A DNA stretch of 60,711 nt, taken from contig NZ_PZJX01000033.1 in the NCBI RefSeq assembly GCF_003034915.1, positions 1 to 60,711 on the forward strand. Reading direction: 5' to 3'. Source of the DNA: Mesorhizobium helmanticense (GTDB lineage Bacteria > Pseudomonadota > Alphaproteobacteria > Rhizobiales > Rhizobiaceae). Numbering within the stretch: position 1 is the stretch's first letter; every line of letters starts with the position of its first letter. This document shows positions 43,606-52,157 of the stretch, piece after piece. The position numbers were made by a program, and so were the translations under genes. The notes below the pieces were generated by a model, which worked only from the letters and a program-made list of their open reading frames with translations, searched no databases and was not told the origin of the DNA.

Positions 43606-43631
43606 TTTTTTATCCTGGGTAATGGAACCAG
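43603..43631 (-). promoter_or_regulatory. preQ1-I-like riboswitch over the yhhQ start codon
   Basis: Minus-strand RNA can form an H-type pseudoknot. P1 is CTGG (43631-43628) with CCAG (43618-43615), L1 is TTC (43627-43625), and P2 is CATT (43624-43621) with AATG (43606-43603), which includes the start codon. L3 is the A-rich GATAAAAA (43614-43607). The order P1-UUC-P2-P1'-A-rich tail-P2' is that of class I type preQ1 riboswitches, and the downstream gene is a queuosine precursor transporter. The AGGA ribosome site overlaps P1' and L3, suggesting translational shut-off when preQ1 is bound. P1 has only four pairs. Confidence 0.68.
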
Positions 43632-43698
43632 CGGAGCGCCACCCGAAAGCCGGATCGCGTTCCCTTGTTGTTTTGGAGGCGGTCGCCCGAAGAAATGC

Positions 43699-43995
43699 TT
43701 AAGCGGCCGGCTGTTCGGCCAGCTTCTTGGCGATCTGCTTCTTCAGGAGGCGGGCGCGCTGCGACAGCTCCTTGGCGTCGGCCTTGGCCAGGAAGGCATC
43801 GAGGCCGCCGCGATGCTCGACCGAACGCAGCGCGTTGGCCGAAATGCGCAGGCGCACATTCTGGTTCAGCGCCTCCGAGATCAGCGTCACATTGACGAGG
43901 TTCGGCAGGAAGCGGCGCTTGGTCTTGTTGTTGGCGTGGCTCACATTGTTGCCGGACATGACTGCCTTGGCAGTGAGTTCGCAGGTGCGGGACAT
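43699..43995 (-). CDS. rpmB: 50S ribosomal protein L28
   Basis: 98-residue L28 with the family start MSRTCELTAKAVMSGNNVSHANNKTKR and the RRFLPNL and VRLRISANALRSVEHRGGLD regions. It is a component of the large ribosomal subunit. Its usual length and composition are kept. The yhhQ gene follows on the same strand. Confidence 0.97.
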   Translation of the reverse strand: MSRTCELTAKAVMSGNNVSHANNKTKRRFLPNLVNVTLISEALNQNVRLRISANALRSVEHRGGLDAFLAKADAKELSQRARLLKKQIAKKLAEQPAA

Positions 43996-44251
43996 GGTTC
44001 TAACCTTCAGTTCGCGGTCTGGCCAAACATTCGACCCGCGCCGGGTGGCGCGCGGTTTCGGTCAGGCGGCCTTATGGAAAAGTTGGCGTTCCTTAGTTGC
44101 ATTTCGCCCGTGCGTCAAGCTCGGCGGTGAAGCCGCCAATCTCCCCCGCAAAGGCGGAGATCGGATGTCGCCTTCGGTTTTCGCCAACCTCCAAGCTGAT
44201 GGCAGGCTAGTTTGTTCTTGCTTTGTGCACTCAGTTATGCTACTAATTCCG

Positions 44252-44310
44252 GTATGGTGCTGATTTGCGCCAATGATCCGCCTGTGGGACCCGCCGCAAG
44301 GCGGTTTTTT
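44252..44310 (+). ncRNA. Candidate small RNA or leader upstream of the DUF3108 gene
   Basis: A rhizobial-type promoter, CTTGCT (44217-44222), 17 bp, CTACTA (44240-44245), is followed within about 65 bp by two hairpins: GGTGC/GCGCC, and CCGCC-GCAA-GGCGG with six T residues. No protein is encoded. The element could be a free small RNA of about 60 nt or an attenuator for the DUF3108 gene 157 bp downstream. The 5' end is inferred. Confidence 0.45.
44291..44310 (+). terminator. Rho-independent terminator
   Basis: CCGCC, loop GCAA (GNRA), GGCGG, then TTTTTT. This is the clearest intrinsic terminator in the window and reads on the plus strand, away from rpmB, so it ends a short upstream plus-strand transcript. 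Confidence 0.75.
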
Positions 44311-44360
44311 GTTTCTGGCCCCTGGCCATCGACGATCCCCTGGAGTTCAAGCCCTGACGG

Positions 44361-44381
44361 CGGCCTTTCATATAAAGGCCG
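44361..44381. other. Isolated hairpin in the DUF3108 leader
   Basis: The inverted repeat CGGCCTTT / AAAGGCCG with loop CATAT, without a T run, lies 85 bp before the DUF3108 start. It may be a leader structure or part of an intergenic repeat. Confidence 0.35.
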
Positions 44382-44466
44382 GAATTCAGCCTATAAGCGG
44401 TCGCAAAGGGACATGCCAGGCCGATACCGCCTATCTCCGGCCGAAAAACGAGGACCGATCCCCGCC

Positions 44467-45279
44467 ATGCTTCGTGCGTCACATGCTGTTTTCGCCTTGC
44501 TTGCCGTTGCGTTGCCGACCGCGACATCCACTGCGGCGCCCACTGCCGCGCCCACTGCCGCGCCGCAATCCTTCAAGGGCGAGTATACGGTGTCGTTCCT
44601 GGGCCTTTCGGTGGCGAAGGCGACATTCTCCAGCAGTTACGAAGGCGATACCTATTCGATCGACGGCAGCGTCTCCAGCGCCGGGCTGGCCACGCTGTTC
44701 GACGATACGCAGGGCACGATCTCGTCAAAGGGCAAGATTTCGGGCACGCAGTTGCAGCCGCAGGCGTTCCGCGCCGACTACAAGTCGGGCAAGAAGGCCT
44801 CGATGATCGACATCCAGTTCGCCAATGGCGTCGTGACCTCGACCAAGGTCGTGCCGGAGCCGAAGAAGCGCAATCCCAAGAACTGGATCGCGCTGGGCGC
44901 CAGCGATCTGGCATCGGTGCTCGATCCGATGGCCGCCACCGTTGTTCATGCCGACAGCCTCGACAAGGTCTGCGGGCGCACGGTGAAACTCTATGACGGC
45001 GAGATGCGCGCCAATCTGGTGCTGACCTACGATTCGAAAGGCTCGACCTCGGTGCGCGGCTACGAGGGCGAAACCGTCACCTGCAAGATGGGCTTCGAGC
45101 CGGTGGCGGGTTACCGCAAGAACCGCAAAGCCCTGAAATACCTCAGGGATCGCGCCGTCATCATGGTGACGTTTGCGCCAGTCGGCCAAACCGGCGTATA
45201 TGCGCCGATCCACGCCACGGTCACCACGCAGATCGGCACACTCACCGTCAGCGCCGGGCGTTTCGAAGCAACTGAATAG
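44467..45279 (+). CDS. DUF3108 domain periplasmic protein
   Basis: 270 residues with a signal peptide (1 to about 24; TAAPTAAPTAAP repeats follow) and a DUF3108 domain (FKGEYTVSFLGLSVAKATF, GTISSKGKISG, DYKSGKKASMIDIQF). The family is conserved in Alphaproteobacteria with no proven function; it is sometimes suggested to act in the envelope. The ATG at 44467 is the only start that leaves a sensible signal peptide. Confidence 0.87.
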   Translation: MLRASHAVFALLAVALPTATSTAAPTAAPTAAPQSFKGEYTVSFLGLSVAKATFSSSYEGDTYSIDGSVSSAGLATLFDDTQGTISSKGKISGTQLQPQAFRADYKSGKKASMIDIQFANGVVTSTKVVPEPKKRNPKNWIALGASDLASVLDPMAATVVHADSLDKVCGRTVKLYDGEMRANLVLTYDSKGSTSVRGYEGETVTCKMGFEPVAGYRKNRKALKYLRDRAVIMVTFAPVGQTGVYAPIHATVTTQIGTLTVSAGRFEATE

Positions 45280-45307
45280 GCGCGTTTGCGCGCCGCCGGA
45301 GATGGGC

Positions 45308-46195
45308 ATGGCGCGCGCAACACTGATCGGCTTCTCGGCGGTCGCCATGTGGGCGCTGCTGGCGCTGCTTACCGACGCTTCCGGCGCCGTGCCGCCCTTC
45401 CTGCTTTCGGCGATCACCTTTACGATCGGCACCGGCGTCGGGCTCGTCGCGCGGCTGTTCATGCCGGTCGCCGACAGGAGCCAGAAGATACCACGCCAAG
45501 TCTGGCTGATCGGCATTGCCGGCCTGTTCGGTTATCATTTCTTCTACTTCACCGCACTGCGTAATGCGCCGGCGGTGGAGGCGAGCCTGATCGCCTATCT
45601 GTGGCCGCTGCTGATCGTGCTCGGATCGGCGTTGATGCCGGGCGAGCGGCTGGCCTGGAACCATGTCGCCGGCGCGCTGCTCGGCCTTGCCGGCACTTTC
45701 CTGATCGTCACCAAGGGCGGTGGTCTTGCCTTCGACGCGCGCTATGCCTTCGGCTATGGGATGGCCGGCGTCTGCGCCGTGCTGTGGTCGTCCTATTCGC
45801 TGTTGTCGCGGCGCTTCCCCTCGGTGCCGACCAGCATCGTCACCTGGTTCTGCGCGGCGACGGCAGTGCTCTCGCTCGTCTGCCATCTCGTGCTGGAAGA
45901 GACAGTGTGGCCTGACGGCGCCGGCCAATGGCTGGCCGTGCTCGGCCTCGGGCTGATGCCGGTGGGTGCTGCCTTCTATGCCTGGGACATTGGCGTCAAG
46001 CGCGGCAACATCCAGGTTCTGGGCGCGGCGAGCTATGCCGCGCCGCTGCTGTCCACCCTGGTGCTGATTGCAGCGGGCTTCGCCGAGCCTTCCTTGCGCA
46101 TTCTCGCGGCCTGCGTGCTCATCACCGGTGGCGCGGCGCTGGCGGCGAAGTCGCTGTTCCTGCGCAAGCCGACGGCGAGCGAGGCGGCGACATGA
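45308..46195 (+). CDS. EamA/DMT family permease
   Basis: 295-residue drug/metabolite transporter with ten predicted helices in two EamA halves (about 5-140 and 150-285; FTALRNAPAVEASLIAYLWPLL and GAASYAAPLLSTLVLIAAGF are typical). The substrate is unknown. GGAG lies 6 bp before the ATG at 45308. The stop overlaps the yhhN start by 4 bp, so the two are coupled. Confidence 0.9.
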   Translation: MARATLIGFSAVAMWALLALLTDASGAVPPFLLSAITFTIGTGVGLVARLFMPVADRSQKIPRQVWLIGIAGLFGYHFFYFTALRNAPAVEASLIAYLWPLLIVLGSALMPGERLAWNHVAGALLGLAGTFLIVTKGGGLAFDARYAFGYGMAGVCAVLWSSYSLLSRRFPSVPTSIVTWFCAATAVLSLVCHLVLEETVWPDGAGQWLAVLGLGLMPVGAAFYAWDIGVKRGNIQVLGAASYAAPLLSTLVLIAAGFAEPSLRILAACVLITGGAALAAKSLFLRKPTASEAAT

Positions 46196-46875
46196 TGCCG
46201 TTTCCCGGTGGCATCGACGCCAACGCCAATGCGACGCTGGTGTTTTCCGTCGCGGCGGCGGTGATCTACGCTTTCACCCTGGACATGCGGCCGACGCTGG
46301 CGCGTTCGGCGGCCAAGACGCTGGCGGTGGCAATGCTTGCCGTGCTGGCAGCGCTGCAGGGCGGGCCATTGCTGCTCGTCGCGGCGCTGGCGCTCAGTGC
46401 CGTCGGCGATGCCTTCCTGTCGCGCGACGGCGAAAAGGCCTTTCTCGGCGGGCTCGCCAGTTTTCTCGCCGCGCATGTGCTCTATGTCGCGCTGTTCGCG
46501 CGCTCCGGCGGCGGGTTCGGGCTGCTCCCGGCCGAGCCGTGGCGCGCAGCGATTGCCGTGGCGATGGCCGTCTTCGCGCTCGCCATGCTTCTTGCGCTCT
46601 GGCGCCGTGTGGGTCCCGCCTTACGCCTTCCGGTAAGCGCTTATATCGCGGCAATCCTCGCCATGGGGATTTCCGCGCTCACGCTCGGCCATGTATGGAT
46701 CATCGGCGGCGCGGTTTTGTTCATGGCGTCCGACGGGCTGCTGGCCGCGGAAAAATTCCTGGCGCCCGCCATCTCGCCGCACCGCGCGTGGATGCGCCAT
46801 GCGGTCTGGGTGCTGTACTATGCCGCCCAGTTGGGGATTACGATGGGTTTTTTGCTGAAACACGGCTCAGCCTAG
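46192..46875 (+). CDS. Lysoplasmalogenase (YhhN/TMEM86 family)
   Basis: 227-residue membrane protein with about eight helices. Family features are the SAVGDAFLSRDGEKAFLGGLASFLAAH region (conserved GD and FLxGL...H) and the C-terminal VLFMASDGLLAAEKF and AWMRHAVWVLYYAAQ. Members hydrolyse the vinyl-ether bond of lysoplasmalogens or act as membrane hydrolases. It is coupled to the EamA gene. Its C-terminal 60% and about 125 bp of 3' flank are duplicated at 53639-54171. Confidence 0.87.
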   Translation: MMPFPGGIDANANATLVFSVAAAVIYAFTLDMRPTLARSAAKTLAVAMLAVLAALQGGPLLLVAALALSAVGDAFLSRDGEKAFLGGLASFLAAHVLYVALFARSGGGFGLLPAEPWRAAIAVAMAVFALAMLLALWRRVGPALRLPVSAYIAAILAMGISALTLGHVWIIGGAVLFMASDGLLAAEKFLAPAISPHRAWMRHAVWVLYYAAQLGITMGFLLKHGSA

Positions 46876-46999
46876 GTCAAAATTCAGTACGCTGGCTGCT
46901 GGCAATGGCGGGGATGAAGGGGAATGACGGCTTTCGGGCAGCGGGCGCGCGATTGCGGACGTTCCCGTGAACAAAACCGGTTGAGGGTTTAGCGCCTTG
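46472..46999 (+). repeat. Duplicated segment, copy A (yhhN 3' part plus flank)
   Basis: From CTCGCCGCGCATGTGCTC in yhhN to about AAAACCGGTTGAGGG this sequence recurs at 53639-54171 with scattered substitutions. The non-coding flank (CAAAATTCA..., GATTGCGGACGTTCCCGTG, AACAAAACCGGTTG) is as well kept as the coding part, suggesting a recent segmental duplication. Confidence 0.8.
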
Positions 47000-47147
47000 A
47001 AGTCGGACGTTCACAACCCTCGCACAGAGGCTCGAAAGCTGACGATCGCCCACCACTCACATCGATATGATAATCGGCGCTGGCACGCTGGCGCACTCGC
47101 CTGCTATTGTCCCGGCCAACCGGCATCATTCCTGGGGCTTATGCGCC

Positions 47148-48011
47148 ATGAGACTACTTCTGCTTCCGACAGGGCTCGCTACGCTGGCGTTTTCTGTTGT
47201 GTCAGCCGTTGCCGCCGACTGCAAGGAAGGCAACCGGCAGGAACACCACCCGTCCAGCTTCAACTTCGTGACGAGTTCCTGGGTCGAGGACCAGGGCAAC
47301 CTTCGGCGCTACATATCCTGCGTCGGCAACCTTGACGCCGGCACCGACCTTCTCATCACCTGGTATATCGCCGGGCCGTTTTCATCCTACGTGCCGTCGG
47401 ACGAGGCGGTCTATACTCCGCGGCTAAGGCCAGATCTCAACCCGCAGCCCGTCGCCGGCTGCATCAAGTTCGGGAGCAACGGCGAACACACGCCGGCCGA
47501 ATTCATGGGGACGGCCGCCGATCAGGAAGAGAATACAAGATACAGTCCGTGCAAGGGCGGACAAGCCGCCGTTCATGCCGTGATGGGAGATGACAGGCTG
47601 CCTGCTGATGGCTATCGGGACAGCGTTCGCATATTCTTTCCGAGCGATCCTGAAGACGCCTACGCGACGCTGCTCGAGCTGAACGGGGAGATCGGCATTA
47701 GGCCGCGCGACAACGCGTTCGAGAGTTACTTCAACTATACGCTCCAGCGATACAAGGACCGGCCTGATGGCAGGCCGGAAGATGTTTCGATCCGGCCGAT
47801 CTTTCCGGATGCCTATTCCAAAACCCTGCTCGCGGCATACGCCGAGGCGAACCCTGAACCGAAACTACTCTCGGAAAAGGGCGAGATCGCCTTCACCGTG
47901 GCGAGCGCGGGTACCGGTCGTCCCATCAATGCGTTTTATGAGATCCTTGGCCGGTCGGGCGAACCAATAGCAGCGCTGCCAATGCCGATGTTCAATCCTT
48001 TGGGTTTCTAG
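47148..48011 (+). CDS. Secreted hypothetical protein
   Basis: 287 residues with a clear signal peptide (LLPTGLATLAFSVVSAVAA, cleavage near residue 22) and a mature part containing five cysteines, probably folded in the periplasm (YISCVGNLDAG, PVAGCIKFGSNGEHTP, YSPCKGGQAAVHAVMG). No family was recognised. It is followed directly by a small membrane protein gene (TAG-GTG, no gap), suggesting the two act together. It lies just right of the duplicated yhhN flank, so it is part of accessory cargo. Confidence 0.75.
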   Translation: MRLLLLPTGLATLAFSVVSAVAADCKEGNRQEHHPSSFNFVTSSWVEDQGNLRRYISCVGNLDAGTDLLITWYIAGPFSSYVPSDEAVYTPRLRPDLNPQPVAGCIKFGSNGEHTPAEFMGTAADQEENTRYSPCKGGQAAVHAVMGDDRLPADGYRDSVRIFFPSDPEDAYATLLELNGEIGIRPRDNAFESYFNYTLQRYKDRPDGRPEDVSIRPIFPDAYSKTLLAAYAEANPEPKLLSEKGEIAFTVASAGTGRPINAFYEILGRSGEPIAALPMPMFNPLGF

Positions 48012-48419
48012 GTGGAAAAATATGTTGCCGGCATCTTCGCTGCCGTGCCGGGCCTTGCGCTGACATTTGTCACCGCTTGGTTCGACCTGCTGCGCTCCTC
48101 CGCTCTCATGCGTGGCGACCTGTCTGCCGGCTGGTCAAACGCGGCGCTGGCTATCGCCGCCCTGCTCTGCACGGCCATCGCCCTTCTCGGCAAAGACTGG
48201 CCTAAAGCCTATAAGTCTCGTTGGGCAGGATATTGCATTACCATCTTCATCGTGCTGGGCGTGGTGTGCATAGGCTCCCGCATCTTCCTGAGCGCGCCGC
48301 AGACCAGGTTCTGGCAGGAAACGGTCGTGAAGGTTTGGGATCTGTCTTCTGTGGGCCTTGCGGTTGCCGCCATCCTGATGATCACGTTTGCGACGATGGC
48401 TTTCACCTCGGATACCTAG
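48012..48419 (+). CDS. Small hypothetical membrane protein
   Basis: 135 residues with four predicted membrane helices (about 5-26, 44-62, 74-94 and 112-131) and no known family. It starts with GTG directly after the stop of the secreted-protein gene, without its own clear ribosome site, so it depends on the upstream gene for translation. It probably forms a pair with that protein at the inner membrane (inference from coupling). Confidence 0.7.
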   Translation: MEKYVAGIFAAVPGLALTFVTAWFDLLRSSALMRGDLSAGWSNAALAIAALLCTAIALLGKDWPKAYKSRWAGYCITIFIVLGVVCIGSRIFLSAPQTRFWQETVVKVWDLSSVGLAVAAILMITFATMAFTSDT

Positions 48420-48469
48420 ACTAGCGGCCGCTCGACATCGCGTGTGACAGTCATGCCGTATTCTTATGT

Positions 48470-48745
48470 TCACCGCCGCATCGCTGCAGGTGCTTGAATG
48501 AGGGGGGTGGGCCCAAAAACTCTGGCCTTCTTCTTATTGTTGCAAGGCCCGCAGCAAGGCATCCAGTTTTCGTAGCTGTCAATTTTGAAGCTTTCGGGCA
48601 GGTTGAAAATCTTCAGGACTTTGGCAAGTACATCCGCGTTGTCCAGGAGCGTTTCGGGGATGATGTGGTCCACTTGCATGGACTGAAAGTCGACAGGGCG
48701 CGTGCAAATATAACACTTTTCGCCATGGGCGGTGTAAACGGCCAA
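48470..48745 (-). CDS. HNH endonuclease-like protein
   Basis: About 91 residues with a complete HNH core: CYICTRP, the QVDHIIPE histidine, NWMPCCGPCNNKKKA, with two CxxC pairs for a structural zinc. The only starts in frame are TTG (48745) or none before a stop at 48793, yet the similarity continues upstream of the TTG (KAGFSPAERLAVYTAHGEKC), so the true start codon may have been lost. Full-length relatives are longer at the C terminus. It may cut DNA as a restriction or defence nuclease; this is inferred from the fold only. It is divergent from the DUF4238 gene. Confidence 0.6.
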   Translation of the reverse strand: MAVYTAHGEKCYICTRPVDFQSMQVDHIIPETLLDNADVLAKVLKIFNLPESFKIDSYENWMPCCGPCNNKKKARVFGPTPLIQAPAAMRR

Positions 48746-48920
48746 TCGCTCGGCTGGTGAAAATCCCGCTTTGCCACAAGTCCCCCAAGGCTATGAACGG
48801 ACTATGGACTTACTTGATCCGATTTTCAACTTGCGGCGTTTCGTCAACAGGGGCACGAATACAAATGTCCCTATGTTAATATGGCACGTTGAATACTGAT
48901 TCTATGCGTAGAGCCGACCG

Positions 48921-49919
48921 ATGACCAACCCGAAAGGCCAGCACTTTATTCCCCGCCTGCATCTTCAGCACTTCGCTTGTACACAGCCGAAGGGCCATGT
49001 CTGGACCTATGCCAAGGCCGACGGCAAGACTTTCTCCCGCATCCCCGAGGAGACTGCCAAGCAGACGCACTTCTATTCCGTCGAAAAGGATGACGGAACC
49101 TATGACATGCGCATCGAGGGAATGCTAGCGCGCATAGAGAGCACCGCCGCGCCGGTCTATGACCGTCTGCTTGCCCGCGAGCTGCCAATCGACCAGGCAA
49201 AGATGGACATGGCCCAGTTCCTTGCCGTCATGGTGGTTCGCACGCCTGCGACCAGGAAGGACGCCACCAATATGGCGGGGCGCATGATCCAGATTCAGAA
49301 CTATGCCACCGGCATCCATGATCGTGCCTTCGACGCGCTGGTGCGCAAAATCGAGAAAAACGACGGCTTGGCAATGGAGCCCGACAAACGAGACAAGCTG
49401 CGGCAATACCTGATCGACCCGAGCCGATATCGGCTTGAGCTTGGAAAGGAATGGGCGCTGAGGCAGCTCGGCGCCACTGCCGACAAGCTGACCAGCATCC
49501 TATACCAGATGCACTGGCACATCATCGAGGCGACACAAGGCTTCTTCATCACCAGCGACGATCCCGTGGTCAGGTGGATCGACCCGAAGACCTGGCACCC
49601 TCTCTACGGCGACCACGGCTATTTGAATAAAACTGCCGTCGTGACCTTCCCACTATCGCCGCGGGTCATGGTGGGGATGAGCTGGGACGACAAGGGCACC
49701 CACGCATTGGCCGGGTGGGACACGGTAACCGCCTTGAACTACCTGCGAGCGATGCACGCCGATGAATATCTCTACGCGCATCTTGAACACGAGGTCATCA
49801 GGCGCATGGCACTCGGCACGAAGCAGTCCCGGCCGCGCATGAGTACCAGCGGATTCGGGCCAGAGAAATTCGGCGAGGTGACATTGCGGCGTGGCCGCTC
49901 GAAAGCCAAGGTGGGGTAG
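48921..49919 (+). CDS. DUF4238 protein
   Basis: 332-residue protein of the DUF4238 family. The N-terminal signature is QHFIPRLHLQHFACTQPKGHVWTY; VEKDDGTYDMRIEGMLARIE and the C-terminal GFFITSDDPVVRW, VTFPLSPRVMVGMS and NYLRAMHADEYLYA motifs are all present, so it is full length. The family is sporadic in bacteria, usually on accessory DNA, with no known biochemistry; conserved His/Asp residues suggest an enzyme. Its neighbours are the HNH gene and the secreted/membrane pair. Confidence 0.85.
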   Translation: MTNPKGQHFIPRLHLQHFACTQPKGHVWTYAKADGKTFSRIPEETAKQTHFYSVEKDDGTYDMRIEGMLARIESTAAPVYDRLLARELPIDQAKMDMAQFLAVMVVRTPATRKDATNMAGRMIQIQNYATGIHDRAFDALVRKIEKNDGLAMEPDKRDKLRQYLIDPSRYRLELGKEWALRQLGATADKLTSILYQMHWHIIEATQGFFITSDDPVVRWIDPKTWHPLYGDHGYLNKTAVVTFPLSPRVMVGMSWDDKGTHALAGWDTVTALNYLRAMHADEYLYAHLEHEVIRRMALGTKQSRPRMSTSGFGPEKFGEVTLRRGRSKAKVG

Positions 49920-50104
49920 CTACTGCACCCCGCCCAAGCGAACGGCAGCTTTCCACGACATGCTGCTCCAAAGCGGCCCATCTGCTTCCGGCCCCATTGA
50001 TGCCGATAATCGGTCTGTAGTCGAACAGCTGCTGTCGGGTAGAGAGGGTGAGCGGCTGAATAGAGGTCGAATTTCGTCGTTCGCAGCGATTGGGTTTCAA
50101 CCCT

Positions 50105-50504
50105 GGGGCGTGCCTGGCTCCCATCCCGGTTCGGCCATCTCGAAGGCGGCGAAATCGAAGCCTGGCGCCACGGTGCAGCCGACCAGCGTCCATTCGCCGA
50201 GGCTGCGCGCCGACTGCCACCAGCCGGCGGGCGCGACGATCTGCGGGCGCTCGCCCGCGGCAAGAGCCGTGCCCAGCACCTGTTCGGCCCGTCTTCCTGA
50301 TGCATCGACAGCGCCAGCGGGGCGCCGGCATAGAAATGCCAGACCTCGGCCGCGCGTCCCTGACCCGATGCCAGGCCGACAGTTGCTCTTCTTCCAGCAG
50401 GAAACAGATCGCGGTCGAATGGCCGCGCGTCCCTTCCGCGTTGTCGCGAAACGTCTCGGCGTACCGGCCGCCTTCCGGATGCGGCTTCAGGCCGAGCGTG
50501 GCGA
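50105..50504 (-). pseudogene. DUF985 cupin gene, decayed copy 1
   Basis: The minus strand matches the intact copy at 57994-58422 through most of its length (QIVAPAGWWQSARSLGEWTL, TVAPGFDFAAFEMAEPG). It has lost the first ten or so codons, a 7-base stretch near 50283 and gained 2 bases near 50350, which break the frame. Its downstream flank (49990-50100, CCCCATTGATGCC, ATAATCGGTCTGTAGTCGAAC) is shared by all three copies. Confidence 0.8.
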
Positions 50505-50681
50505 GGTGGCGTCTGCTGGGTCGACGCTGGCGTCAGTCGACGTGCATCAACTCATATTAGGCCGCAATAACTTCGAGAACCACAAGGCGGACTGCAGGGG
50601 CCGGAAGAAGCTGGGTATTTCCACACTGGTACGATCCGGTACTTTACATACTATGTGACCTTCAATTGGGGGCTATAGCAA

Positions 50682-51869
50682 ATGAAAGAAGAGACCGGCG
50701 TTCAGAAGTTGGTGCGCACGCTGCGTGCCAGAGCACCTGATGACGCAGCTGAATTGCTCGCCAGAGAGTCTCCCGAGTTCATCCGCGACACACTAAAGCT
50801 GTTGCCGGACGGGCACGCCCGTAAGGTAGCCGAGCATTTGCCACTGCATATGCGGCCCATCGGGTCTCATGGCGGTGGCGAGGATGTCGCGATGCCCGAG
50901 TCGCTCATCGAGCTGATGGACCCGATTTCCGCCAGCGTTCCTGTCGGGACGACAGTTGCTGCCGCGATTGAAGCTGTCAGACGCGCCCAGGTGCCGACCG
51001 AGCTCACTTATCTCTATGTCACGGACGAGGGCAATAAACTGGTTGGCCTGGTGGTCCTGCGCGATCTAATGCTGAGCGAACCGGACGCAATTGTCGATCA
51101 GATCATGCTGACCAGGCCGTTCGCTCTTAATGTCGGTCTCTCTTTGAGCAACGCATGCGAGGCAGCGGTACGGCGTCACTACCCTGTCTACCCGGTGGTG
51201 GACGCGGAGAACCGGCTGCTCGGCCAGGTTCGCGGTTGGCGCTTGTTCGAGCAGCAAATCATCGAGGTTTCCGCCCAGTCTGGCCAGATGGTAGGTGTCC
51301 AGAAGGAGGAGCGCTCTTTTACGCCGCTGTTTTCAGCCTTCTTGAAGCGTCATCCGTGGCTGCAGTTGAACCTCCTGACGGCCTTCATGGCCGCATTCGT
51401 CGTCAGTTCGTTCACAGGAACGATCGAGAAGATCGTTGCCCTGGCGGCGTTCCTCCCGGTCTTGGCCGGGCAAAGCGGAAACACCGGCTGCCAAGCACTG
51501 GCGATGACCCTGCGTGGCCTTGCCCTGGGGGATGTGGACAAACGACCGAAGCTGCACTTGGTGATGAGAGAGGGCGCGCTCGGGATCGCCAACGGCTTGC
51601 TCGTCGGCCTTCTTGCGGCTGCGGCGATGTGGTTCTACGCCTCGAGGCAACCGGAGTCGGCGGCCCAAGCGCCCATGCTGGCACTTGTGATCCTGCTTGC
51701 CATGTCCGGATCGTGCCTCATGTCCGGAATCTCCGGCGTGCTGATCCCGTTGGGCCTGCGCCGGGTCGGCGCTGACCCGGCGGTCGCTTCGGCGATCTTC
51801 CTCACCACCTTGACCGATATTGTAGGCATGGGCCTGATGCTGGGGCTGGCCACCATACTCGTGCTGTAG
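50682..51869 (+). CDS. MgtE-like magnesium transporter
   Basis: 395 residues. A short MgtE-N-like helical region (1-60) is followed by two CBS domains (about 78-132 and 140-196) that sense magnesium in this family, and a five-helix membrane domain (about 225-395) with the pore region FLPVLAGQSGNTGCQALAMTLRGLALGDV. The N domain is shorter than in typical 450-residue MgtE, so gating may differ. The ATG at 50682 follows GGGGG. It lies between DUF985 copies 1 and 2 as probable cargo. Confidence 0.88.
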   Translation: MKEETGVQKLVRTLRARAPDDAAELLARESPEFIRDTLKLLPDGHARKVAEHLPLHMRPIGSHGGGEDVAMPESLIELMDPISASVPVGTTVAAAIEAVRRAQVPTELTYLYVTDEGNKLVGLVVLRDLMLSEPDAIVDQIMLTRPFALNVGLSLSNACEAAVRRHYPVYPVVDAENRLLGQVRGWRLFEQQIIEVSAQSGQMVGVQKEERSFTPLFSAFLKRHPWLQLNLLTAFMAAFVVSSFTGTIEKIVALAAFLPVLAGQSGNTGCQALAMTLRGLALGDVDKRPKLHLVMREGALGIANGLLVGLLAAAAMWFYASRQPESAAQAPMLALVILLAMSGSCLMSGISGVLIPLGLRRVGADPAVASAIFLTTLTDIVGMGLMLGLATILVL

Positions 51870-52157
51870 CGAGGCGCGTCCAGTGACCCGTCCCTGGGAA
51901 TTGGGGGCAATAAGCTGACCTCGTCGCGTTCAGCGAAATTACGAGAGCCAGATCGCATCGCGCACGCATCGTGAGAAGCACCGTCCGGCAGCTCTCGGAC
52001 CCCTTGCGCAACGCGACGGAAGACCAACCGGCACGGTGGACCACCGCCTATCACACGCCAATTGCCCGGACGTACCGGGCGTATGCCCGTAGGGGATGCC
52101 GTGCGAATAACGATCGATCGCGCCGGGATAGATCCGCTTCCGCGGACCTTCCACGAC

